Origin: Alphaproteobacteria bacterium
GTDB taxonomy: Bacteria; Pseudomonadota; Alphaproteobacteria; Rhizobiales; Beijerinckiaceae
Direction: 5' to 3'
NCBI GenBank assembly: GCA_009920595.1
Contig: RFZR01000103.1
Coordinates: forward strand, 1 to 6,239
Length of the DNA: 6,239 bases
Positions 1 to 6,239 of the stretch are shown here, in pieces; the first letter of the stretch is position 1; every line of letters starts with the position of its first letter. The position numbers and the translations under genes are program-made. The notes under the pieces were generated by a model. The model searched no databases. It saw only the letters and a list, made by a program, of their open reading frames with translations, and was not told the origin of the DNA.

Positions 1-244
1 CGGACGAAACTCCCTCAAGGGCTTGAAGACGCGGCACAAGTTTTTCGGCAAAAGCACGCGGCGGCATCGAGGCGTCTTTGGCAAGCACCATCGCCGCATT
101 TGTCGCAAGATCGCCATGTGCAGGATCGCGCGGCGGCTCCACCGTAATCCGCCCAATATCAAGGCCCTTCGGCAATTCGCCGCTATGCCCGAGCTCGGAC
201 ACACAATTTGCGATGCGGTTTTGGAAAAGTTCGAAAAGATTCAT
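1..244 (-). CDS. argS: Arginyl-tRNA synthetase, N-terminal 81 residues (partial)
   Basis: This is the 5' end of argS; the gene runs off the left window edge. The enzyme charges tRNA-Arg with arginine in the cytoplasm, using ATP. Reading the minus strand from the ATG at 244 gives MNLFELFQNRIANCV and then, at residues 35-51, the segment VEPPRDPAHGDLATNAA. That segment is the hallmark of the N-terminal tRNA-recognition (Add-1) domain of bacterial ArgS. The class I HIGH and KMSKS motifs would lie beyond the window and cannot be checked. The start was chosen because the MNLF opening matches the family; no strong Shine-Dalgarno sequence precedes it. It lies 46 bp downstream of the dGTPase-like gene on the same strand, so co-transcription with that gene is likely (inference from spacing and from the conserved dgt-argS order in Hyphomicrobiales). 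Confidence 0.93.
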   Translation of the reverse strand, partial: MNLFELFQNRIANCVSELGHSGELPKGLDIGRITVEPPRDPAHGDLATNAAMVLAKDASMPPRAFAEKLVPRLQALEGVSS

Positions 245-290
245 GGGAGAATGCGTTCTAACAAGAGTTTCAAGCGAATGGCTTTGGGCG

Positions 291-1499
291 CTATCGCAAT
301 TCGGGGGTTACGTCAAACAGTCGTCGATGTTCATCAAGGGCAAAGCGGTCGGTCATTCCGGCGATATAATCAGCGATCCGTCGCCGCGTTTGAAGACGAT
401 TGCTGCCCTCAAGTCCCTGCTGCCATTCTTTCGGGAGATGCGAAATGTCGGCAATATAGGCGTCAAAAAGATCACGAATAACTTGTTCAGCATCATTTCG
501 GATCTTCATCACCGATGGGCTGCGATACATCCGCGCAAAAAGAAATTTTTTGATCGCGCGATCCGCTTCACTCAATTCTTCCGGAAAGCGAATGAGTGTA
601 ATGCCTGCATTGCGGATGTCATTAACACTCGCGGATTGATAGGGCTTTAATGTCTCTTGGCTCGCGCGAATGACGCCTTCAACAAAGCGCGTGATCACAC
701 GACGGACCAATTCATGAATGCGCCTTGTCGTCTCAAGCTTCGGCCATTGCCGATCTATGTCGTTCAAGATCGCTGAAATAAAGGGGACTTCTCGAAGCTC
801 GTCGATGGCAAAAAGCCCTGCTCGCAATCCGTCATCAATATCATGAGTGTTATAGGCAATATCATCAGAAAGCGCCGCCACTTGCGCTTCAAGTCCCGCA
901 TGGTCTGAGATTGCCAAGGGAAACACGCTCTCGAAATCTAGAATATCTTGCGGGACACTTTTTGATTTCACATGGGGAAGAGCATCACCCTTCGCATCCG
1001 TCAAAGGACCATTATGTTTGACAAGACCTTCGAGCGTTTCCCACGAAAGATTAAGTCCATCAAAATCAGGATAACGACGCTCAAGCGCCGTGACCACTTT
1101 CAAGGCTTGAGCATTATGATCAAAGCCGCCGTCATTGCGTAAACAATAAGCGAGCGCGTCTTCGCCTGTATGACCGAAAGGCGGATGTCCAAGATCGTGT
1201 GAAAGCGCCAAGGCTTCCGCTAAATCTTCATCAAGTCCAAGTGCGCGCGAGATTGAACGCGCGATTTGCGCAACTTCAATCGTATGCGTGAGCCTCGTTC
1301 TGAAATGATCCCCCTCATGAAACACAAACACCTGGGTCTTATGTTTAAGGCGACGAAAGGCGGTTGAGTGGATGATCCGGTCCCGGTCGCGCTGAAATTC
1401 GCTGCGTGTCGGGGATGGCGCCTCGACGAATAATCGACCGCGCGAACGGGCGGGGTCCGTCGCGTAAGCCGCGCGCCAGCGATCAAACCGTCCTTCCAC
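291..1499 (-). CDS. dgt: Deoxyguanosinetriphosphate triphosphohydrolase-like protein (HD domain)
   Basis: A complete 402-residue protein of the dGTPase family, which removes the triphosphate from deoxynucleoside triphosphates to give the nucleoside and tripolyphosphate. The length is normal for the short 'dGTPase-like' type 2 proteins of alphaproteobacteria. Visible motifs in order: SEFQRDRDRIIHSTAFRRL (33-51); the first HD-domain histidine in RLTHT (His72); HDLGHPPFGHTGE (101-113) with the metal-binding His101-Asp102; FDHN (126-129); and SDDIAY (211-216), whose Asp212 is the expected fourth metal ligand. The C-terminal DYIAGMTDRFALDEHRRLF stretch (377-395) is also typical. All catalytic residues appear intact. 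The start is GTG at 1499, chosen because a GGAGGA ribosome site sits six bases upstream and the ATG at 1504-1506 is out of frame. The protein's preferred substrate in this bacterium is unknown. It is divergent from erpA and followed by argS. Confidence 0.95.
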   Translation of the reverse strand: MEGRFDRWRAAYATDPARSRGRLFVEAPSPTRSEFQRDRDRIIHSTAFRRLKHKTQVFVFHEGDHFRTRLTHTIEVAQIARSISRALGLDEDLAEALALSHDLGHPPFGHTGEDALAYCLRNDGGFDHNAQALKVVTALERRYPDFDGLNLSWETLEGLVKHNGPLTDAKGDALPHVKSKSVPQDILDFESVFPLAISDHAGLEAQVAALSDDIAYNTHDIDDGLRAGLFAIDELREVPFISAILNDIDRQWPKLETTRRIHELVRRVITRFVEGVIRASQETLKPYQSASVNDIRNAGITLIRFPEELSEADRAIKKFLFARMYRSPSVMKIRNDAEQVIRDLFDAYIADISHLPKEWQQGLEGSNRLQTRRRIADYIAGMTDRFALDEHRRLFDVTPELR

Positions 1500-1505
1500 G
1501 ACCCA

Positions 1506-1511
1506 TCCTCC
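1506..1511 (-). promoter_or_regulatory. Shine-Dalgarno site of dgt
   Basis: On the minus strand this reads GGAGGA, a near-perfect anti-16S match six bases before the GTG at 1499-1497. It decides the start of the dGTPase-like gene in favour of the GTG. The overlapping ATG at 1506-1504 is inside this region and out of frame. Confidence 0.75.
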
Positions 1512-1513
1512 GG

Positions 1514-1542
1514 TTGAAACTAACCCTCCGACCCCCTATTTT
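1514..1542 (+). promoter_or_regulatory. Candidate sigma-70 promoter of erpA
   Basis: TTGAAA (1514-1519) and TATTTT (1537-1542) are separated by exactly 17 bases, matching five of six -35 and four of six -10 consensus positions. Transcription would begin near 1549, leaving a leader of about 35 bases before the erpA ATG at 1584. The element lies in the only non-coding gap upstream of erpA, between two divergent genes. Seen in sequence; promoter activity is inferred. No equally good promoter was found for dgt on the other strand. Confidence 0.5.
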
Positions 1543-1548
1543 GGGTTA
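1521..1548. repeat. Short inverted repeat around the erpA -10 element
   Basis: TAACCC (1521-1526) and GGGTTA (1543-1548) are perfect inverted copies separated by 16 bases, and they bracket the candidate -10 TATTTT. The position would suit an operator in the divergent dgt/erpA region. A six-base arm is short enough to occur by chance, and there is no match that I recognise to a known iron or Fe-S regulator box (IscR, RirA, Irr). Confidence 0.25.
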
Positions 1549-1583
1549 AGAAGAGTCTTTGGATCAGAAACAGGCCCTTGGCT

Positions 1584-1928
1584 ATGGATGCAAGCCCCAA
1601 CCACAGTTTTTCCGTCACCGAGCGCGCGGCAAAACGCATTAAAGCGATTTTGGCGTCCGAACCGTCCGACGCAAAATTGCGGGTCAGCGTGAGCGGTGGC
1701 GGCTGCTCTGGCTTCCAATATGGCTTTGCGGTTGAGACTGCGAGCGCCGAAGACGATATCCGCATTGAGCGCGACGGGGCTATTGTCCTGATCGATCCGA
1801 CCTCTCTGCCCTTCCTCGAAGGCTCGACCCTTGATTTCGTCGACGACCTCATGGGCCAGAGCTTTCGCGTCGAGAACCCGAACGCCACCGCCTCCTGCGG
1901 CTGTGGCACGAGTTTCTCGATTGGCTGA
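1584..1928 (+). CDS. erpA: A-type iron-sulfur cluster carrier protein (IscA/ErpA/HesB family)
   Basis: A 114-residue cytoplasmic protein that receives Fe-S clusters from the assembly machinery and delivers them to target enzymes. The three cluster-ligand cysteines of the family are all present: Cys41 in GGGCSGFQYGF, and Cys105 and Cys107 in the C-terminal SCGCGTSF motif. The whole chain is one HesB-like domain: FSVTERAAKRI opening, LRVSVSGGGCSGFQY core, and DFVDDLMGQSFRVENPNA before the CGCG tail. The start is taken as ATG at 1584; a TTG two codons earlier (1578) is possible but is only three bases after the weak CAGG, while the ATG has AGG at a spacing of nine. ErpA and IscA are hard to separate by sequence. 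The position next to dgt-argS is that of the gene usually named erpA in Hyphomicrobiales. A promoter candidate lies directly upstream. Confidence 0.93.
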   Translation: MDASPNHSFSVTERAAKRIKAILASEPSDAKLRVSVSGGGCSGFQYGFAVETASAEDDIRIERDGAIVLIDPTSLPFLEGSTLDFVDDLMGQSFRVENPNATASCGCGTSFSIG

Positions 1929-2026
1929 AAATTAGGCATTGTTTTCGGATAAATTCGGCTCCAAACTCAATTTTTCCTTGTCGGTTTCTCGATTTTCGGT
2001 CACTCGATAGGAAAGACCGAATTGAC

Positions 2027-2032
2027 GAAGGA
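2027..2032 (+). promoter_or_regulatory. Shine-Dalgarno site of the PfkB-family kinase
   Basis: GAAGGA lies ten bases before the ATG at 2043 and supports that start. A TTG seven codons upstream (2022) also has a purine-rich AGGAAAG before it, but the family normally opens MEALFIGQTYIDV, which is exactly what the ATG gives. Confidence 0.5.
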
Positions 2033-2042
2033 TAAGCCGACA

Positions 2043-2810
2043 ATGGAAGCGCTGTTCATTGGCCAGACCTATATTGATGTGACCTTTTTGACCGATCACA
2101 TCCCGACAGGCGACGATAAAACAGTGGCCAATAATTACGCCGTCTCCTTTGGTGGAAATGCCGTTACGGCCGCTTTCTGCTGCGCCAAGCTTGGTGTCGT
2201 ACCCGATCTTCTGACTTCACTCGCCGATGATTGGCTTGGCCGCATGTTTTTGGACATGGCTGCAAAATATCAAATTCCGGTTCATGGCCGAAAGGTCAAA
2301 GAGAGTTCCCTCTCATTCGTCATCCCGAACAATGGCAAACGCGCAATCATTCGTTGCCGCGATGATGATTATCTCCACCCCTTCCCGACCTTGCGTCTTG
2401 ATGGCATTCGCGCACTTCATCTTGATGGGCATCAAAGCGATGCCGCGCTCCACTATGCAAAACTCTGCCGTGAAAAGGGCGTCCTTGTTTCGCTTGACGG
2501 TGGTGGGTTGCGTTCAAACACGCATGAGCTTTTGAACTTTGTTGATGTCGCTGTGTGCGGTGAACGTCTCGCCGAACAACTTAATCTTGATGATAAAGGC
2601 CTTCTTGAATTGCTGAAATCGAAGAGGGTTAAGATCGGTGGCGTCACACGCGGCGAGCGCGGCATGCTCTGGTATGACGAAAGTGGATCTATCAGAACAC
2701 AACCCCCACTTAAGGTTCCATCTGAAGTGATCATTGACACCAATGGCGCGGGTGACGTGTTCCATGGCGCTTATATGTATTCCTATCTTGCCCGCCCCGC
2801 CTTGCCATGA
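2043..2810 (+). CDS. PfkB-family sugar kinase, C-terminally truncated by a probable deletion/frameshift
   Basis: A ribokinase/PfkB-family kinase that would phosphorylate a sugar or nucleoside with ATP; the substrate cannot be told from sequence. The 255 residues open with MEALFIGQTYIDV. They carry the N-terminal substrate-side glycine motif FGGNA (36-40), then AKLG and LADDWLG (60-66), and the C-terminal signature DTNGAGD (232-238) with the catalytic base Asp238. Family members run to about 290-300 residues. After DTNGAGD a long helix rich in alanine, which helps to close the ATP site, should follow, then a conserved tail. Here the frame stops 17 codons after Asp238. The tail exists downstream in another frame (see the remnant at 2804-2874). 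I therefore think the gene is damaged and the product probably inactive, unless the lesion is a sequencing or assembly error. It follows erpA by 114 bp on the same strand, with no clear terminator or promoter between. Confidence 0.85.
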   Translation: MEALFIGQTYIDVTFLTDHIPTGDDKTVANNYAVSFGGNAVTAAFCCAKLGVVPDLLTSLADDWLGRMFLDMAAKYQIPVHGRKVKESSLSFVIPNNGKRAIIRCRDDDYLHPFPTLRLDGIRALHLDGHQSDAALHYAKLCREKGVLVSLDGGGLRSNTHELLNFVDVAVCGERLAEQLNLDDKGLLELLKSKRVKIGGVTRGERGMLWYDESGSIRTQPPLKVPSEVIIDTNGAGDVFHGAYMYSYLARPALP

Positions 2811-2874
2811 AGCCGGCCTTCCCTCGATGAACGACATCACGACCATCATGCAACATTTCCGTCCAGCAGCATGA
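2804..2874 (+). pseudogene. Out-of-frame C-terminal remnant of the PfkB-family kinase
   Basis: Read with CAT at 2806 in frame, this stretch gives HEAGLPSMNDITTIMQHF and then RPAA and a TGA at 2872-2874. From memory of related kinases, the family ends in a segment of the form GNEAGLPTLxDI, so this is the natural C-terminus displaced by one frame. What is missing between YSYLARPALP of the upstream frame and HEAGLP here is about 20 residues, the helix usually containing W..HF..ARAASA..IQ. The missing length must be 3n+2 bases. Seen directly: the two pieces and their frames. Inferred: the size and nature of the deletion. Confidence 0.65.
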
Positions 2875-4475
2875 GGTATTTGGTGACGCGCCCCAGTAAG
2901 ATAATCACAAATAAAGACGGTTTAAATCCGAAGCGGAGCGCGTTTTGGTGGGGTCTCTTTGTTCTCTTTATTGTCGTTACACCTGCAATATCACTCGCTG
3001 GAGAAAAGCTCAGTTTTGAAAGGCTTGAATTAAAAACAGGCGTTACCGTTCTCAAAGCTGATGGAGTTGAAATAGAAAACTCGTCGCTCACTGCTGATAC
3101 GTTGAGAACCATATTTTCGGATCCAGCACCCGCCGCGCAAGCTGATGCGCTAACAAAATTTGACGCCATCACAGCAAGCGAAATAGATCTCGGCCTCTTC
3201 ATTGCCGGCGGAGCCACCAAAGCAGGAAATAAAAACGAATATCGAAAGGCTTATGGTGAAGCGATCTTGAACATGATTACGGTCTCGTCGCCGACTGGGC
3301 CTATGATCACCGTTGAGCGCGCGAGCCTTCGTGACTTCCGTATCAAAACATCCGAACAGGGTCTCTCCGGCATCGCGGAGCGTATTCTGCGCCGTCAAGC
3401 GCAACCTCAAGCAAACGACGCCGATATAAATGCGATGGCGCTCGATATTGTTGAATTGATGAATGGGTTTTCCGTTGGTGTGATGGATGCCTCTCAAATT
3501 CGGATCGAGGATAAAAAATCTGGTGATTATTCGAAGATCAATCATGCAATTTATGAAGGCGAAGCGAACGGAAAGCCGCAACATATTCGCATGGATGGAT
3601 TTGAAGGTGCCTTCACAGGAAGCCGCATCCGGGTCGGCAGTTTCGAACAATCGGGATTTTCATTTGTTCCTGTATATGAGAGCGTGAAAACATTTGCCTC
3701 TAAACCGAATGCAAATTTCGCTGACGCCGACCCCATCGCGTTCATTCCGGTGATTGGTAAATTCGAAATCCGCGATGTCACGATTGACACGACAGATGTT
3801 CCTCCCGTTCATGCGGGTTTAAGATCCATGGTTCTAGCGGTCGAAAATCCGAATGGTGGCGTTCCAAAAGCGATCGAACTTACATTTGATGGTTTGTTTG
3901 GTCCCATCCCCTCAGACAGCAATGAGCCGATGATCGACAGTCTCATTGCGCTTGGGTATCGCGATGTCAGTCTTTCAGGCACGCTCCGTTTGGCGATTGA
4001 TGAAAAAGCCAAAATGTTCAAATCCGAAACGCTGCTCACCGGTGAGAATATGGGAACAGTGGGCGCGACCGCCAATCTCATCAATGTGCCCGTTGATCTT
4101 TTGATGCGCAATCCTACAGCGGCTTTAATCGCCTTCGCCGGCGCGCGCATAAAAGATCTTTCAGTAACGATTGAAAATCGCGGGCTCGCAGATCGCCTTA
4201 TCGATCAAGATGCGATCAAGACAAAAAGATCGCCCCAAGAAGTACGAAAAAACTATGCCGCCGCGGCCTCCGCAAGTTTGCAAATCTATCTTGGCATGTC
4301 GCCGAACGCGAAAGCACTAACGCAATCGCTTGCGAAATTTATTGATAAGCCAACAAGGCTCTCAATCACCGCAAAAGCCAAAAATCCAGATGGCGTCGCT
4401 TTGGCGGAAGGCGCAACAGCCGAAAGCCCCGCGCAAGTCCTTGAGGCTTTTGATCTGATGATCTCGCAAAACTAA
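2871..4475 (+). CDS. Exported protein of unknown function
   Basis: A 534-residue protein I cannot assign to a named family. The N-terminus has a basic stretch (residues 7-22), a hydrophobic core FWWGLFVLFIVVTPAIS (25-41) and a likely signal peptidase I site SLA-GE after residue 43, so the mature part should be periplasmic. The mature chain has no cysteine and no tryptophan; it is rich in alternating hydrophobic/polar stretches such as FEIRDVTIDT and LSVTIENRGLADRL, suggesting beta-rich repeats. From memory, the C-terminal part (LGYRDVSLSGTL, then SVTIENRGLADRL and FIDKPTRLSITAKAK) resembles uncharacterised secreted proteins widespread in Bradyrhizobium and relatives; this is unverified. The ATG at 2871 overlaps the ancestral kinase stop as ATGA. 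It lacks a good ribosome site, and GTG at 2883, preceded by GAGGT (2873-2877), is an alternative start that shortens the unusually long signal n-region. The gene ends 2 bp from the convergent malic enzyme gene. Confidence 0.85.
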   Translation: MRYLVTRPSKIITNKDGLNPKRSAFWWGLFVLFIVVTPAISLAGEKLSFERLELKTGVTVLKADGVEIENSSLTADTLRTIFSDPAPAAQADALTKFDAITASEIDLGLFIAGGATKAGNKNEYRKAYGEAILNMITVSSPTGPMITVERASLRDFRIKTSEQGLSGIAERILRRQAQPQANDADINAMALDIVELMNGFSVGVMDASQIRIEDKKSGDYSKINHAIYEGEANGKPQHIRMDGFEGAFTGSRIRVGSFEQSGFSFVPVYESVKTFASKPNANFADADPIAFIPVIGKFEIRDVTIDTTDVPPVHAGLRSMVLAVENPNGGVPKAIELTFDGLFGPIPSDSNEPMIDSLIALGYRDVSLSGTLRLAIDEKAKMFKSETLLTGENMGTVGATANLINVPVDLLMRNPTAALIAFAGARIKDLSVTIENRGLADRLIDQDAIKTKRSPQEVRKNYAAAASASLQIYLGMSPNAKALTQSLAKFIDKPTRLSITAKAKNPDGVALAEGATAESPAQVLEAFDLMISQN

Positions 4476-4477
4476 GT

Positions 4478-6239
4478 TCACACCAATTTCAATTGCGGCG
4501 TATCAACGGCCTGCGCTTCGACAACAGCGAGCGCCGTCATATTCACAACCCCTCGGGCTGTAACCGATGTTGTGAGAATATGTGCGGGCTTGGCTGTGCC
4601 GATCAGAATGGGGCCCACCGGCAAAGCGTCCGCAAGAACCTTGATCAATTGATAGGCGATATTCGCCGCGTCAAGATTAGGCATGATCAAAACATTCGCA
4701 TCACCTGCAATATGGCTGTCGGGCAACCGCTTTGAGCGAAGCGTTTGAACGAGCGCGGTATCGGCTTGCATTTCGCCATCAACTTCAAGATCGGGATCAA
4801 TCTTTCGAATATAATCAAGCGCGATCCGCATTTTTTGCGCGGATTTCGCATCCGAGTCCCCAAAATCAGAATGCGATACAAGGGCAATCTTCGGCGTTAT
4901 CCCGAAGCGCGACACATGGTTGGCTGAAAGAATGGCAATATCGGCAATATCTTCAGCGCTTGGCTCTTGCGTCACATGCGTATCGGCGAGAAAAAAATTC
5001 CCTTTTGATGTGATCATCAAGGTCATTGCAGAAAGATCACGCACTCCTTCACGTAAGCCAATAATATCACGAATATTGCGAAGCTTCGAATGGAAACGCC
5101 CTTCAAGACCCGCGATCATCGCATCGGCGTCTCCGCGCATCACGGCAACTGCCGCAATGACCGTTGAATTTGTGCGCACCAGCGTACGCGCTGCATCGGG
5201 GGCCACACCTTTTCGGCCTACCCGTTCGATCAAAGTTGCAACATAATCACGATAGCGCGGATCATCTTCGGGATTAATCACTTCGACATCACGACCTGGG
5301 CGGATCGACAAACCATAACGCTGACAGCGCGTCTCGATCACAGAAGGACGGCCAATCAATATCGGAACCGCAAAGCCTTCTTCTTTGGCAATTTGCGCGG
5401 CGCGCAACACGCGCTCATCTTCGCCATCCGCATAGATCACGCGTTTGGGTGCCGCTTTTGCCTGTTCGAAAATCGGCTTCATGATGAAGCCTGAGCGGAA
5501 CACAAAGCCTGAAAGTTTTTCTTCATAGGCTTTGAAATCGGTAATCGGTCGGCGCGCGACACCTGAAGCGATCGCCGCTTTCGCGACCGCTGGTGCAATG
5601 CGTAAAATCAAACGCGGATCAAAAGGTGAAGGGATAAGAGATTCCGCTCCAAAGGTCTTCACATCACCGCCATAGGCGCGCGCTGCCACTTCGGATGGCG
5701 CTTCACGCGCAAGCCGCGCGATTGCCGCAACAGCGGCGAGTTTCATTTCCTCATTGATCGTTGTGGCACTCACATCAAGCGCCCCACGGAAAATATAAGG
5801 GAAGCACAAAACATTATTCACTTGATTGGGATAATCTGAACGACCTGTACACATCATGGCATCGGGGCGTACTGCACGCGCCTCCTCCGGCATGATTTCC
5901 GGATTGGGATTGGCAAGTGCCAAGATCAAAGGCCGCTCAGCCATACGTTTAACCATATCCGGCTTCAACACACCGCCAGCAGACAAACCCAAAAACACGT
6001 CCGCACCATCAATCACATCATTCAAAACGCGTTTGTCTGATTTTTGCGCGAAGACAGATTTCCACGGATCCATGAGTTTCTCACGACCCTCATAGACAAC
6101 ACCTTCGAGATCTGTGACCCAGATATTCTCGCGCTTCGCACCAAGTGAAACGAGAAGATTAAGACATGCTAGCGCCGCAGCGCCCGCGCCCGATGCGACG
6201 ATTTTAACATCGGACAAACGCTTGTTTGAAAGATCAACC
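4478..6239 (-). CDS. maeB: NADP-dependent malic enzyme with phosphotransacetylase-like domain (partial, N-terminus missing)
   Basis: Oxidative decarboxylation of malate to pyruvate with reduction of NAD(P), linking the TCA cycle to pyruvate and NADPH supply. About 587 codons are visible; the frame stays open through the right edge (VDLSNKRLSDVKIV), so the TTG at 6217 is not a start and roughly 180 N-terminal residues, including the malate-binding domain, are outside. Counting from 6217, the Rossmann nucleotide-binding motif SGAGAAALACLNLL is at residues 9-22, ANPNPEI at 102-108 and GRSDYPNQVNNVLCFPYIFRGALD at 125-148, all malic enzyme signatures. From about residue 250 (near 5470) a phosphotransacetylase-like domain begins: VIYADGEDERVLRAAQ, later SHSDFGDSDAKSAQKMR, VDGEMQADTAL, NVLIMPNLDAANIAYQL and the terminal SVTARGVVNMTALAVVEAQ. 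In characterised MaeB proteins this domain is thought to sense acetyl-CoA and not act as an enzyme. Which of NAD or NADP is used cannot be decided here. Confidence 0.95.
   Translation of the reverse strand, partial: VDLSNKRLSDVKIVASGAGAAALACLNLLVSLGAKRENIWVTDLEGVVYEGREKLMDPWKSVFAQKSDKRVLNDVIDGADVFLGLSAGGVLKPDMVKRMAERPLILALANPNPEIMPEEARAVRPDAMMCTGRSDYPNQVNNVLCFPYIFRGALDVSATTINEEMKLAAVAAIARLAREAPSEVAARAYGGDVKTFGAESLIPSPFDPRLILRIAPAVAKAAIASGVARRPITDFKAYEEKLSGFVFRSGFIMKPIFEQAKAAPKRVIYADGEDERVLRAAQIAKEEGFAVPILIGRPSVIETRCQRYGLSIRPGRDVEVINPEDDPRYRDYVATLIERVGRKGVAPDAARTLVRTNSTVIAAVAVMRGDADAMIAGLEGRFHSKLRNIRDIIGLREGVRDLSAMTLMITSKGNFFLADTHVTQEPSAEDIADIAILSANHVSRFGITPKIALVSHSDFGDSDAKSAQKMRIALDYIRKIDPDLEVDGEMQADTALVQTLRSKRLPDSHIAGDANVLIMPNLDAANIAYQLIKVLADALPVGPILIGTAKPAHILTTSVTARGVVNMTALAVVEAQAVDTPQLKLV

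Noticed and set aside
78..650. Open frame of 190 codons on the plus strand across the argS start and dgt 3' end
   Set aside because: It lies antisense to two confidently identified genes, has low-complexity composition of a shadow frame, and shows no recognisable motif.
1520..1939. Open frame of 139 codons on the minus strand opposite erpA
   Set aside because: It is the complement of the conserved erpA coding sequence, with serine/arginine-rich composition typical of an antisense shadow.
1925..1953. Possible promoter CTGAAA-N17-GATAAA for the kinase gene
   Set aside because: Only four of six matches in each box, and the -35 would sit in the erpA stop codon region; too weak to list.
1912..1994. 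Direct repeat GTTTCTCGATT at 1912-1922 and 1984-1994, flanking the erpA 3' end
   Set aside because: Exact but only 11 bases; a few such pairs are expected by chance in a window of this size, and one copy is inside erpA coding sequence. No mobile element lies between them.
1952..2024. Inverted repeat AATTCGG/CCGAATT in the erpA-kinase gap
   Set aside because: Seven-base arms about 60 bases apart with no T-run; not a terminator and likely chance.
2780..2874. Programmed ribosomal frameshifting to join the two kinase frames
   Set aside because: No slippery heptamer is visible, and a frameshift alone would still leave about 20 residues of the conserved helix missing.
6215..6217. TTG at 6217 as the start of the malic enzyme gene
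   Set aside because: The frame continues upstream through the window edge, and a malic enzyme starting here would lack its entire catalytic N-terminal domain.

Overview
The window looks like chromosomal housekeeping DNA from an alphaproteobacterium, most likely of the order Hyphomicrobiales (Rhizobiales). The main evidence is gene order: erpA diverges from a dgt-like gene that is followed by argS, an arrangement I know from that order. The protein sequences of these genes also fit. Base composition looks close to balanced, which is low for the group. I saw no tRNA or rRNA gene, CRISPR array, insertion sequence or phage gene, and no previously undescribed multi-gene system.

Layout. On the minus strand, 1-244 holds the first 81 codons of argS (arginyl-tRNA synthetase), cut by the left window edge. 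Next comes a complete dGTPase-like HD-domain gene (291-1499, GTG start). An 84-120 bp divergent region (about 1500-1583) has a good sigma-70-type promoter candidate for erpA, an A-type iron-sulfur carrier gene (1584-1928, plus strand). A PfkB-family sugar kinase gene follows (2043-2810, plus), then a 534-codon gene for an exported protein of unknown function (2871-4475, plus). Converging on it with only 2 bp between stop codons is a long malic enzyme gene with a fused phosphotransacetylase-like domain (maeB type, 4478-6239, minus), whose N-terminal part lies beyond the right edge.

The most interesting point is the kinase. Its frame stops 17 codons after the catalytic DTNGAGD motif, which is too early for the family. 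The expected last residues of the family (H-EAGLPSMND...) are present immediately downstream but in another frame, ending at 2874. The simplest reading is an internal deletion of roughly 20 codons that also shifted the frame, perhaps between two copies of GCCATG. The old kinase stop overlaps the start of the exported-protein gene as ATGA, so the two were probably translationally coupled before the lesion.

Functionally the genes are a mixed set: translation (argS), nucleotide pool (dgt), Fe-S assembly (erpA), carbohydrate or nucleoside phosphorylation (the damaged kinase), an envelope protein, and C4/C3 carbon metabolism (maeB). Only the kinase/exported-protein pair and the dgt/argS pair look like transcription units.
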